Program-made: the position numbers and the translations under genes | NCBI GenBank assembly: GCA_029057255.1 | Contig: JAICZO010000107.1 | Span: 1-8,449, forward strand | Origin: Muribaculaceae bacterium | GTDB taxonomy: Bacteria > Bacteroidota > Bacteroidia > Bacteroidales > Muribaculaceae | Reading direction: 5' to 3' | Length of the DNA stretch: 8,449 bases | Notes under the pieces: generated by a model | Seen by the model: only the letters and a program-made list of their open reading frames with translations | What the model was told of the DNA's origin: nothing | Database searches by the model: none | Part shown: positions 1-5,519 of the stretch, one piece after another | Layout: each line of letters starts with the position of its first letter | Position numbering within the stretch: position 1 is the stretch's first letter

Positions 1-1
1 C

Positions 2-760
2 CCCAAGCGCATCGAGTATGAAATGCCCGTGCCCGATCCCGACGAGCAGATCCGTCTGAACAAATACATGAGCAACGCCGGCATATGCTCGCGCCGCGAG
101 GCCGACGAATTCATCCAGCAGGGTCTCGTCAAGGTCAACGGACAGGTAGTGACCGAGCTTGGCACAAAGATTACACACAGCGACGTTGTCGAGTACGACG
201 AAAAGGTAGTGACTCTGCAGAGCAAGTGCTACATCCTGCTCAACAAACCCAAAGACTGCGTCACTACAAGCGACGACCCCAACGGCCGACTTACAGTGAT
301 GGACCTCGTCAAGGGCGCATGCCCCGAGCGCATCTACCCCGTCGGACGTCTTGACCGCAACACCACCGGCGTGCTCCTGCTCACCAACGACGGCGACCTC
401 GCCTCCAAACTCACACACCCCAAGTACGTCAAGAAAAAAATCTACCACGTATGGTGCGACCGCGACATCTCGGAGGACGATATGCAGCGCATCGCCGACG
501 GTATCGAGCTTGAAGACGGACCCATCCACGCCGACGCCATCAGCTACGCTACCGAGACCGACCGCAACCAGGCCGGCATCGAGATTCACTCGGGCCGCAA
601 CCGTATCGTGCGCCGCATCTTCGAGTCGCTCGGATACCACGTTGTCAAGCTCGACCGCGTATACTTCGCAGGCCTCACCAAGAAGAACCTGCCCCGCGGA
701 CGCTGGCGCTACCTCACACAGGAAGAAGTGAACTATCTCAAGATGGGTTCATTCGAGTAA
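2..760 (+). CDS. rluB: 23S rRNA pseudouridine synthase, RluB/RsuA family (5' end outside window)
   Basis: Enzyme of the RsuA/RluB/RluE/RluF family, which converts a specific uridine in rRNA to pseudouridine. Counting from the ATG at 23, an S4 RNA-binding domain covers about residues 10-60 (RLNKYMSNAG, CSRREADEFI), followed by the catalytic domain. The catalytic motif GRLDRNTTGVLLLTNDGD has its aspartate at residue 111; the late family motif GRNRIVRRIFESLGY is at 191-205, and the end (RGRWRYLTQEEVNYL) is typical. The frame stays open to the window edge before the ATG at 23, reading PKRIEYE, which resembles the charged N-terminal extension I recall in Bacteroidales RluB. I therefore infer that the true start lies upstream and that only the 3' part is seen. 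The rRNA position modified cannot be told from sequence alone; RluB (23S rRNA) is the likeliest assignment, but another family member is possible. Confidence 0.9.
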   Translation, partial: PKRIEYEMPVPDPDEQIRLNKYMSNAGICSRREADEFIQQGLVKVNGQVVTELGTKITHSDVVEYDEKVVTLQSKCYILLNKPKDCVTTSDDPNGRLTVMDLVKGACPERIYPVGRLDRNTTGVLLLTNDGDLASKLTHPKYVKKKIYHVWCDRDISEDDMQRIADGIELEDGPIHADAISYATETDRNQAGIEIHSGRNRIVRRIFESLGYHVVKLDRVYFAGLTKKNLPRGRWRYLTQEEVNYLKMGSFE

Positions 761-783
761 CAACACACCCACACCATAACTCC

Positions 784-823
784 CCGACGGACATCTGGCC
801 TCGAAAGAGGCGGTGTCCGTCGG
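784..823 (+). terminator. Two-part hairpin with GAAA tetraloop after rluB
   Basis: The arms 784-793 (CCGACGGACA) and 814-823 pair perfectly over 10 bp. Inside, 798-802 (GCCTC) pairs with 807-811 around a GAAA loop at 803-806, a GNRA tetraloop; the two stems are separated by a small asymmetric internal loop. It lies 23 bases after the rluB stop and 17 before the next ATG. No U-tract follows (CTGTATGATA), so it is not a textbook intrinsic terminator. It may end or stabilise the rluB transcript, or lie in the leader of the next gene. Confidence 0.5.
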
Positions 824-840
824 CTGTATGATATAAAGAT

Positions 841-1215
841 ATGAAAAACGCCTTACTGACAATCGCACTGCTCGTCGTGTCGAACATCTTCATGACTTTC
901 GCCTGGTACGGACACCTCAAGCTCCAGCAGATGAAAGTCATAGGCAGCAACACTCCGCTCTACGCCGTCATCCTGCTCTCGTGGGGCATAGCCCTGGCCG
1001 AGTACAGCTGCCAGGTGCCGGCCAACCGCATCGGATTCGCAGGCAACGGAGGAGCGTTCTCACTCATGCAGCTCAAAGTGATTCAGGAAGTAATCACTCT
1101 GATAATATTCACCCTTTTTACGGTAGTATTTTTCAGGGGCGAGTCACTCCAGTGGAATCACTTCGCAGCCTTCGCATGCCTTGTGGCTGCGGTATATTTC
1201 GTGTTTATGAAATGA
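841..1215 (+). CDS. DMT-family small membrane protein (DUF486)
   Basis: A 124-residue hydrophobic protein with four likely membrane helices at about residues 3-22, 39-57, 80-98 and 104-122, the size and layout of the DUF486 branch of the drug/metabolite transporter superfamily. Family signatures visible are SNIFMTFAWYGHLK (14-27), SWGIALAEYSCQVPANRIG (47-65) and QLKVIQEVITL (77-87). Members are inner-membrane proteins; no substrate is established and I do not assign one. The start at 841 gives a complete first helix and the usual N-terminus. The gene follows rluB in the same direction after an 80-base gap holding a hairpin; I see no good promoter in that gap, so it may be read from upstream. 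No clear U-rich terminator follows it. Confidence 0.9.
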   Translation: MKNALLTIALLVVSNIFMTFAWYGHLKLQQMKVIGSNTPLYAVILLSWGIALAEYSCQVPANRIGFAGNGGAFSLMQLKVIQEVITLIIFTLFTVVFFRGESLQWNHFAAFACLVAAVYFVFMK

Positions 1216-1407
1216 CAAAAATTATATGTTATAAAGCATAGTGTCGGCGACATTTCACAATTTTACATTATTTAACATTAAGTTACAAGGCTTAAAGCCC
1301 GTAGCCGCAAAACAGCTAAAGACGTATAATTGTGACCGTTAAGTAATCGAAAATGTTATCGAGACTTAACAATGCCAAAAAATTATGTCGTATAACATAA
1401 AAATAAA
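1216..1407. other. AT-rich intergenic region with several dyads
   Basis: I see no gene here. It is strongly AT-rich against GC-rich neighbours and holds short dyads: TTATATGTTATAA at 1222-1234 (arms TTATA/TATAA), TGTCGGCGACA at 1242-1252, GTTAAGT at 1338-1344 with ACTTAAC at 1364-1370, and TTATGT at 1383-1388 with ACATAA at 1395-1400. The motif at 1391-1400 (TATAACATAA) is nearly the reverse complement of 1225-1234. These could be operators or weak RNA hairpins, but AT-rich DNA yields such dyads by chance, so none is called as a site. Confidence 0.3.
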
Positions 1408-1439
1408 TTTGGTCATTATGCCAAAACCCACGACCTTTG
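1408..1439 (+). promoter_or_regulatory. Bacteroidota-type promoter before the candidate small RNA
   Basis: A TTTG at 1408-1411 is followed, after 20 bases, by GACCTTTG at 1432-1439. The Bacteroidota housekeeping consensus is TTTG, 19-21 bases, TAnnTTTG; only the first base of the -7 box differs (G for T). Transcription would start near 1445. It lies about 155 bases before the ndh ATG and just before a short stretch ending in an intrinsic terminator. Confidence 0.5.
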
Positions 1440-1444
1440 TATCG

Positions 1445-1528
1445 CAAACCTAAAACAATCTTTTTTACCTTAGAAATTGTACCTATTGGAAACCCATAGA
1501 AAGGAACTGCGTGAGCAGTTCCTTTTTA
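1445..1528 (+). ncRNA. Candidate small RNA or attenuated leader upstream of ndh
   Basis: This is the stretch between the promoter-like site and the terminator, about 80 nt. It starts with an unstructured A/U-rich part (ACAATC then six T at 1461-1466), then two related segments starting TACCT (1466 and 1480). A hairpin follows: 1483-1489 (CTATTGG, T1487 bulged) pairs with 1494-1499 (CCATAG) around the loop AAAC. It abuts directly the terminator hairpin at 1500-1525, so the two could stack. Promoter, compact folded 3' end and terminator are what a small RNA gene should show. It has no meaningful ORF. The alternative is a 5' leader of ndh regulated by termination, because no other promoter is evident before that gene. 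I do not recognise a named RNA family with confidence. Confidence 0.5.
1500..1527 (+). terminator. Strong intrinsic terminator
   Basis: The arms 1500-1510 (AAAGGAACTGC) and 1515-1525 (GCAGTTCCTTT) pair perfectly over 11 bp around the GNRA loop GTGA (1511-1514). The 3' arm runs into an uninterrupted run of five T at 1523-1527. This is a classical rho-independent terminator. It sits 74 bases before the ndh start, so it either ends a small RNA or acts as an attenuator. Confidence 0.85.
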
Positions 1529-1568
1529 TGTTTAAATATACGACCGGACAACATAAGTCACTCAACGG

Positions 1569-1594
1569 TGTTATTCAGTTTATAGGGAATAACA
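1569..1594 (+). promoter_or_regulatory. Inverted repeat overlapping the ndh ribosome-binding region
   Basis: TGTTATTC at 1569-1576 and GAATAACA at 1587-1594 form a perfect 8-bp inverted repeat with a 10-base spacer, ending four bases before the ndh ATG. The only SD-like stretch (AGGGA, 1584-1588) lies partly in the right arm. As RNA, the hairpin would cover the initiation site; as DNA, it could be an operator. Which, if either, is not shown by the sequence. Confidence 0.35.
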
Positions 1595-1598
1595 GATT

Positions 1599-2888
1599 AT
1601 GATGGACTCCAAAAAGAAACGTCTCGTGATAATAGGCGGTGGCTTCGGCGGGCTGAACCTTGCCCGCAAGGTCGACAAGAGCGCCTACGACATCGTGCTT
1701 ATCGACCGCAACAACTACCACAGCTTCCCGCCGCTATACTACCAGGTGGCATCGTCGGGCCTCGAGCCGGCAAGCATATCGTTCCCCTTCAGGCGCGAGC
1801 TGAACTCGCGCAGCTACAGCGGGTGCTCCTTCCGCATGGGAGAAGTGACGCGCATCGACACTGCCGTCCGGACTGTGCACACTCAGTTCGAGACGGTGCC
1901 GTACGACGAGCTTGTCATAGCCGCCGGCACGACAAACAATTTCTTCGGTATCCCCGACCTGCACAAGCATGTCTATACCATCAAGTCGACACCCGAGGCC
2001 ATACGCTGCCGCAACGAAGTGCTCGACCGGCTGGAGCGCGCCGCCCTGTGCGACGACAAGCGGAGGCGGGCACGGCTGCTGACCTTCGTCGTCGTGGGCG
2101 GTGGGCCGGCGGGAGTCGAGATAGCAGGCGCCTTAGGCGAGTTCAAGCGCTATATCCTGAGGCGCGAGTACCCGTCAATACGGCAGGACGAGATGAAGGT
2201 CATGATAGTCGAAGGCTCCGACGCCCTGCTCCGCGCCATGGGGCCGCGCTCGTCGGCCGACGCCCTCGAGGGGCTGTCGCAGCTGATGGTCGACGTATGC
2301 CTCGGCAAGACTATGAAGTCATACAGCGACGGCGTGGCCATCTTCGCCGACGGCTCGCAGGTCGAGACCGACACTGTGATATGGACGGCGGGCGTGACCG
2401 GCGTTGACATCGCCCTCGAGGGGACAGAGGTCGCGCCGGGGCCGGGCAGACGTCTGGCCGTCGACGAGTACTGCCGGGTCAAGGGGCTCGACGGCGTCTA
2501 TGCCATCGGCGACATTGCGCTGATGGAGACCGCCGACTACCCGCACGGACACCCGCAGGTGGCGCAAGCGGCACTGCAGCAGGGCGCGACGCTGGCACGC
2601 AACCTCAGCCGTCCGCAGCAGCAGTGGGAGCCATTCCGCTACCGCGACAAAGGGTCGATGGCCACAATAGGGCGCAACCGTGCCGTCGTCGACATAGGCA
2701 AAATTCACATGAGCGGACGCGCCGCATGGTGGACATGGCTTGTCGTGCATCTGATGACGCTGCTGGGCATGCGCAACAAGGCCGTCGTCTTCATCAACTG
2801 GATGTGGAGCTACTTCAATTTCTCGGCGGGGCTGAGGCTGCTCATGCGGCCTGAGCGCTACCCGCTGCGCAACCATTGGAACGAATGA
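1599..2888 (+). CDS. ndh: Type II NADH:quinone oxidoreductase (NDH-2)
   Basis: A non-proton-pumping NADH dehydrogenase: an FAD flavoprotein that passes electrons from NADH to the membrane quinone pool on the inner face of the membrane. The 429 residues are the family's usual length. The FAD-binding GGGFGG is at 13-18 and the NAD(H)-binding GGGPAGVE at 167-174. Acidic E205 ends the second dinucleotide fold, favouring NADH over NADPH. The FAD contact YAIGDIA is at 301-307, and AQAALQ at 323-328 fits the AQxAxQ quinone-site motif. The aromatic, hydrophobic C-terminal part (about 376-410) fits the membrane-anchoring region. Two ATGs stand at 1599 and 1602; I take the first, though either could serve. 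It overlaps the next gene by four bases. It is probably expressed from the promoter upstream of the terminator at 1500-1527, or from one I cannot see. Confidence 0.92.
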   Translation: MMDSKKKRLVIIGGGFGGLNLARKVDKSAYDIVLIDRNNYHSFPPLYYQVASSGLEPASISFPFRRELNSRSYSGCSFRMGEVTRIDTAVRTVHTQFETVPYDELVIAAGTTNNFFGIPDLHKHVYTIKSTPEAIRCRNEVLDRLERAALCDDKRRRARLLTFVVVGGGPAGVEIAGALGEFKRYILRREYPSIRQDEMKVMIVEGSDALLRAMGPRSSADALEGLSQLMVDVCLGKTMKSYSDGVAIFADGSQVETDTVIWTAGVTGVDIALEGTEVAPGPGRRLAVDEYCRVKGLDGVYAIGDIALMETADYPHGHPQVAQAALQQGATLARNLSRPQQQWEPFRYRDKGSMATIGRNRAVVDIGKIHMSGRAAWWTWLVVHLMTLLGMRNKAVVFINWMWSYFNFSAGLRLLMRPERYPLRNHWNE

Positions 2889-3922
2889 AAAGCGACGATT
2901 TCAAGACAATATTCCGGGCGGCCTTCGACGATCCGCCCCGTTGGCGCAACTGGTTCTTCAGCGAGGTGGCATGCGACGAGGCGCAGATAAGGACTCTGCC
3001 CGACCGCGACGGCCACCCCTCGGCGGCGATGCTCATGCAGCCCTACGCCTTTCGCTTCCACGGCGCGGAGCTGCGCTCTGAGTATATCAGCTGCGTGGCC
3101 ACGCTGCCGGCTGCACGCTCGCAGGGACTTGCCACCCGCCTCATGGAGCAGTCGCTTGCCGACGCTGCTGCACGCGGCGTGGCTCTGTGCGAACTGATAC
3201 CGGCCGACGACGCCCTCTACGGCTTCTACCGCCGCTCGGGATTCGCGCCCGTGTTCTATGCCCGCGAGGACCGGTACACTGCCCTGCACCGCTTCGACTG
3301 TGCGGCGGGGCAGCTCACGGCGCCGTCCTACGACATCCTGCACCGCCTCGAGACGAGGCTCGGCTGCGGAGTCCTGCACTCGGCCGCAGACTACAGCCAT
3401 ATACTTGCCGACATGGCCATCGACGGCGGCGACATCTGCCTGGCCGCACGCGACGGCAGCCGCGAGGCCATCCTCTTTGCCGTGGCCGACAGCGGCGGCG
3501 TCAGGGTGAAATGTATGCTTGCCGACAGCGAGGGCGTGGCGATGACCGTCCTGGCGGCGCTGCGGCAGCATGTCGGCGACGCACCCCTGCGTGTGCTCAG
3601 GCCTGCCGACGGCGGCGGCGTCATCCGTCGCTCGGGCATGGCGCGCATACTGCGCCCCGCCGACCTGCTCGCGGCCGTGGCGGCGGCACACCCCGGCCTG
3701 CGCGTCACCGTCAGCCTCCGCGACAGCCTCCTCCCCGCCAACGACGGCCTCTACACCATCGCCGACGGCCGGTGCGCCGTCGACCGCGGTGCCGCCGGCA
3801 GGCATGCCGACCTCGACGTCGACACCACCGTCCTTGCCGACATCCTCTTCGGCACACACCGCACCGGCAACATCGTCGGCATCCCCTCGCGGCGCCCCTT
3901 CATGGCACTCATGCTCGACTGA
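2885..3922 (+). CDS. GNAT N-acetyltransferase, Eis-like, with SCP2-type C-terminal domain
   Basis: A 345-residue protein read as an Eis-like acetyltransferase: acetyl-CoA-dependent GNAT domain in the first part and a sterol-carrier-like (SCP2_2) domain at the end. The acetyl-CoA loop is RSQGLA at residues 78-83, after the beta strand YISCVATLP; LYGFYRRSGFAPVFY (112-126) is the usual GNAT ending of this family. Near the C-terminus, MARILR, then SLRDSLLPANDGLYTI, then VLADILFGTHRTG match the order of the SCP2-like domain of Eis proteins. The substrate is unknown. The start at 2885 gives an ATGA overlap with the ndh stop and a family-like N-terminus (MKSDDFKTIF); an ATG at 2876 would add three residues and cannot be excluded. 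Coupling to ndh suggests co-expression. The gene is very GC-rich, producing long antisense frames that I treat as shadows. Confidence 0.8.
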   Translation: MKSDDFKTIFRAAFDDPPRWRNWFFSEVACDEAQIRTLPDRDGHPSAAMLMQPYAFRFHGAELRSEYISCVATLPAARSQGLATRLMEQSLADAAARGVALCELIPADDALYGFYRRSGFAPVFYAREDRYTALHRFDCAAGQLTAPSYDILHRLETRLGCGVLHSAADYSHILADMAIDGGDICLAARDGSREAILFAVADSGGVRVKCMLADSEGVAMTVLAALRQHVGDAPLRVLRPADGGGVIRRSGMARILRPADLLAAVAAAHPGLRVTVSLRDSLLPANDGLYTIADGRCAVDRGAAGRHADLDVDTTVLADILFGTHRTGNIVGIPSRRPFMALMLD

Positions 3923-3938
3923 CTGCCACATAAAAATA

Positions 3939-3970
3939 GCATTGGAGCGATCTCACGATTGCTCCAATGC
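3939..3970 (+). terminator. Perfect hairpin after the acetyltransferase gene
   Basis: GCATTGGAGC at 3939-3948 pairs perfectly with 3961-3970; three more pairs, one a G-U, extend it inward (3949-3951 with 3958-3960), leaving the loop CTCACG. It starts 17 bases after the acetyltransferase stop. On the plus strand no U-tract follows (GTCTAAACC); instead an A-rich run precedes it, so the U-rich tail (TATTTTTATG) would be right for minus-strand transcripts. It may be a 3'-end structure of the ndh operon or a leader structure for the small ORF that follows. Confidence 0.5.
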
Positions 3971-3995
3971 GTCTAAACCTTAAAAATCTAATCCT

Positions 3996-4064
3996 ATGAA
4001 AAAACTAATTCAATACTTACTTCTTTCTGCTGTTGCTATATTAAATACGCACCGCGAGGCATAA
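3996..4064 (+). pseudogene. 22-codon ORF resembling an orphan signal peptide
   Basis: The ORF starts MKKLIQYLLLSAVAIL, a textbook signal-peptide start (lysines, then a hydrophobic core), then turns polar (NTHREA) and stops with no mature domain. The upstream text (TTAAAAATCTAATCCTATG) looks like an ordinary Bacteroidales gene leader, and codon use (TTA, CTT, ATA) is AT-richer than in the neighbours. I read it as the surviving 5' end of a secreted or outer-membrane protein gene whose body was lost. A real short secreted peptide or a leader peptide are alternatives. No continuation is seen in the other frames before rnz. Confidence 0.35.
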
Positions 4065-4123
4065 ATGTTGCATTAAAAAGCCGTTTTTTACTCTTTTTTT
4101 ACATAAACACGGGCTTTTTATCG

Positions 4124-4131
4124 TACTTTTG
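4124..4131 (+). promoter_or_regulatory. TAnnTTTG promoter box of the rnz operon
   Basis: TACTTTTG matches the Bacteroidota -7 box exactly. Upstream, at roughly the expected -33 distance, is only a T-run (4094-4100) rather than a clean TTTG. With the usual box-to-start distance, transcription would begin at or next to 4136, the A of the rnz ATG, leaving almost no 5' untranslated region. Confidence 0.6.
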
Positions 4132-4135
4132 CATT

Positions 4136-5056
4136 ATGGGTTATTTCAACGTCACAATATTGGGCTGCGGCTCCGCCACTCCCACCCTGCGCCACAGCCC
4201 GTCGGCGCAGGCAGTGCGCTACCGCAACAGGCTCATGCTCGTCGACTGCGGCGAAGGCACACAGCTGCAGCTGCGCCGCTACGGGCTATCGTTTGCCAAA
4301 ATCTCCGACATCTTCGTCTCGCATCTGCACGGCGACCACTTCCTCGGCCTGCCCGGACTGCTGTCAACTATGGCACTGCACGGCGTTGAAGGAGCCGTCA
4401 CGGTGCACACATTCGCCGAGGGTGCCGACATACTGCGCCGCCTCATGGCCATGTTCTGCCACGAGACAACATTCACTCTCCGCTACAACATCATCACGCC
4501 GGGGCAGGAGTCGGTGCTCTTCGAGGACAACAACCTGCGGGTGACGTCCTTCCCCCTCCACCACCGCGTGCCCTGCGTGGGATTCCGCTTCGACGAGAAG
4601 CCCAAGCGGAGGCATATCGACGGCCCCGCGGTAAAGTTCTACGACGTGCCCCACTACTTGATGGACGCCATCAAGGACGGCGCCGACTTCACGCGCCCCG
4701 ACGGCACAATAGTACCCAACAACCGACTGACGACTCCGGCCGACCCCTCGATGAGCTACGCCTACTGCTCCGACACCGCCTTCGACACCCGTGTGGCCGA
4801 CGCCGTGCGCGGAGTCGACGTGCTATACCACGAGGCCACATACGGCGACGACCGGGCGCACAACGCCGCCCCGCGCGGACACTCGACGGCACGCGAGGCC
4901 GGACGCATAGCCGCCCTCGCAGGAGCGCGCGAGCTGATTCTCGGCCATTACTCCAAGACCGTGGACGACGAGAGCGTGCTGGCGGCACAGGCCGCCGAAG
5001 AATTTGCAGGCAAAGTAATCGCGGCCAACGAAGGCCTGGTCATAAACCTTATCTGA
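4136..5056 (+). CDS. rnz: Ribonuclease Z (tRNA 3'-processing endonuclease)
   Basis: A zinc-dependent metallo-beta-lactamase-fold endonuclease that removes the 3' trailer from tRNA precursors. The 306 residues match the short bacterial form. It starts with the family signature ILGCGSATPTL (8-18), followed by LVDCGEGTQ (35-43). Metal ligands are visible: HLHGDH at 63-68, H142/H143 in LHHRVP, D213 in CSDT, then YHEATY (231-236), GHST (H249) and GHYS (H271). The segment that normally carries the GPxxGxLKxG tRNA exosite (about 163-190) instead reads GPAVKFYDVPHYLMDAIKDG, keeping only part of that motif; I believe this is usual in Bacteroidales, but that is from memory. The start at 4136 is the only one giving an intact N-terminus. 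It is first in a tight operon, one base before tadA. Confidence 0.94.
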   Translation: MGYFNVTILGCGSATPTLRHSPSAQAVRYRNRLMLVDCGEGTQLQLRRYGLSFAKISDIFVSHLHGDHFLGLPGLLSTMALHGVEGAVTVHTFAEGADILRRLMAMFCHETTFTLRYNIITPGQESVLFEDNNLRVTSFPLHHRVPCVGFRFDEKPKRRHIDGPAVKFYDVPHYLMDAIKDGADFTRPDGTIVPNNRLTTPADPSMSYAYCSDTAFDTRVADAVRGVDVLYHEATYGDDRAHNAAPRGHSTAREAGRIAALAGARELILGHYSKTVDDESVLAAQAAEEFAGKVIAANEGLVINLI

Positions 5057-5057
5057 C

Positions 5058-5513
5058 ATGCTCGGCGACGACTACTACATGGGGCTCGCTCTTGCCGAGG
5101 CAAGAGCTGCCGCCGACGAAGGAGAGATACCCGTCGGAGCCATCGTCACGGGAGGAGGACGCGTCCTCGGCCGCGGGCACAACCAGACCGAGCGCCTGCG
5201 CGATGTCACAGCCCATGCCGAGATGCTCGCCATCAGCGCCGCCGCCCAGACCCTCGGCGGCAAATACCTCGGTGACTGCACGCTCTACGTCACCGTCGAG
5301 CCATGCCCCATGTGCGCCGGCGCCATAGGCTGGTCGCAGATAGGGCGCATCGTCATCGGCGCCCCCGACCCCAAGCGCGGCTACTCCACCATACTGCGCC
5401 CCGGCTGCACCCCCTTCCACCCCCGAGCCATCGTCGAGGAAGGGGTGCGCGAGGGAGAGTGCCGCGCCCTGATGCAGGACTTCTTCCGCAGCCGTCGTCC
5501 TAAAAAAATGTAA
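5058..5513 (+). CDS. tadA: tRNA-specific adenosine deaminase
   Basis: A cytosolic cytidine-deaminase-fold enzyme that deaminates the wobble adenosine (A34) of tRNA-Arg(ACG) to inosine. The zinc and catalytic residues are plain: TAHAEM at 52-57 gives H53 (zinc) and E55 (proton shuttle), and EPCPMCAGAI at 81-90 gives C83 and C86 (zinc). Other TadA features are EIPVGAIV (23-30), HNQTE (41-45), LYVTVE (76-81) and the C-terminal ALMQDFFRSRR. Length 151 is normal. The family also contains other nucleoside deaminases, but the tRNA form is the best fit. The ATG lies one base after the rnz stop and the gene ends six bases before lpxB, so the three are almost certainly co-transcribed. Together with rnz it gives the operon a tRNA-maturation theme. 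Confidence 0.92.
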   Translation: MLGDDYYMGLALAEARAAADEGEIPVGAIVTGGGRVLGRGHNQTERLRDVTAHAEMLAISAAAQTLGGKYLGDCTLYVTVEPCPMCAGAIGWSQIGRIVIGAPDPKRGYSTILRPGCTPFHPRAIVEEGVREGECRALMQDFFRSRRPKKM

Positions 5514-5519
5514 GCCCTT

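Noticed and set aside
351..731. Overlapping plus-strand open frame inside rluB
   Set aside because: It is a frame shadow rich in S, T, P and A without any motif; the rluB frame carries all family signatures.
1418..1453. Eleven-codon ORF starting ATGCCAAAACCC
   Set aside because: It runs across the predicted -7 box and start site of the candidate RNA and has no ribosome-binding signal.
2858..3931. Long minus-strand open frame of 357 codons opposite the acetyltransferase gene
   Set aside because: It is the antisense shadow of a very GC-rich gene. Its translation is low-complexity in A, G, V and D with no recognisable domain, while the plus-strand frame has clear GNAT and SCP2-like motifs.
4075..4119. 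Inverted repeat AAAAAGCC/GGCTTTTT before rnz, considered as a terminator
   Set aside because: The arms are only 8 bp, mostly A-T, and separated by a 29-base loop; it is too weak to call.
4068..4136. Direct repeat TTGCATTA at 4068-4075 and 4129-4136, considered as an insertion footprint or target-site duplication
   Set aside because: There is no element or terminal inverted repeat between the copies, and the second copy is part of the promoter-start region; an 8-base match in AT-rich DNA can be chance.
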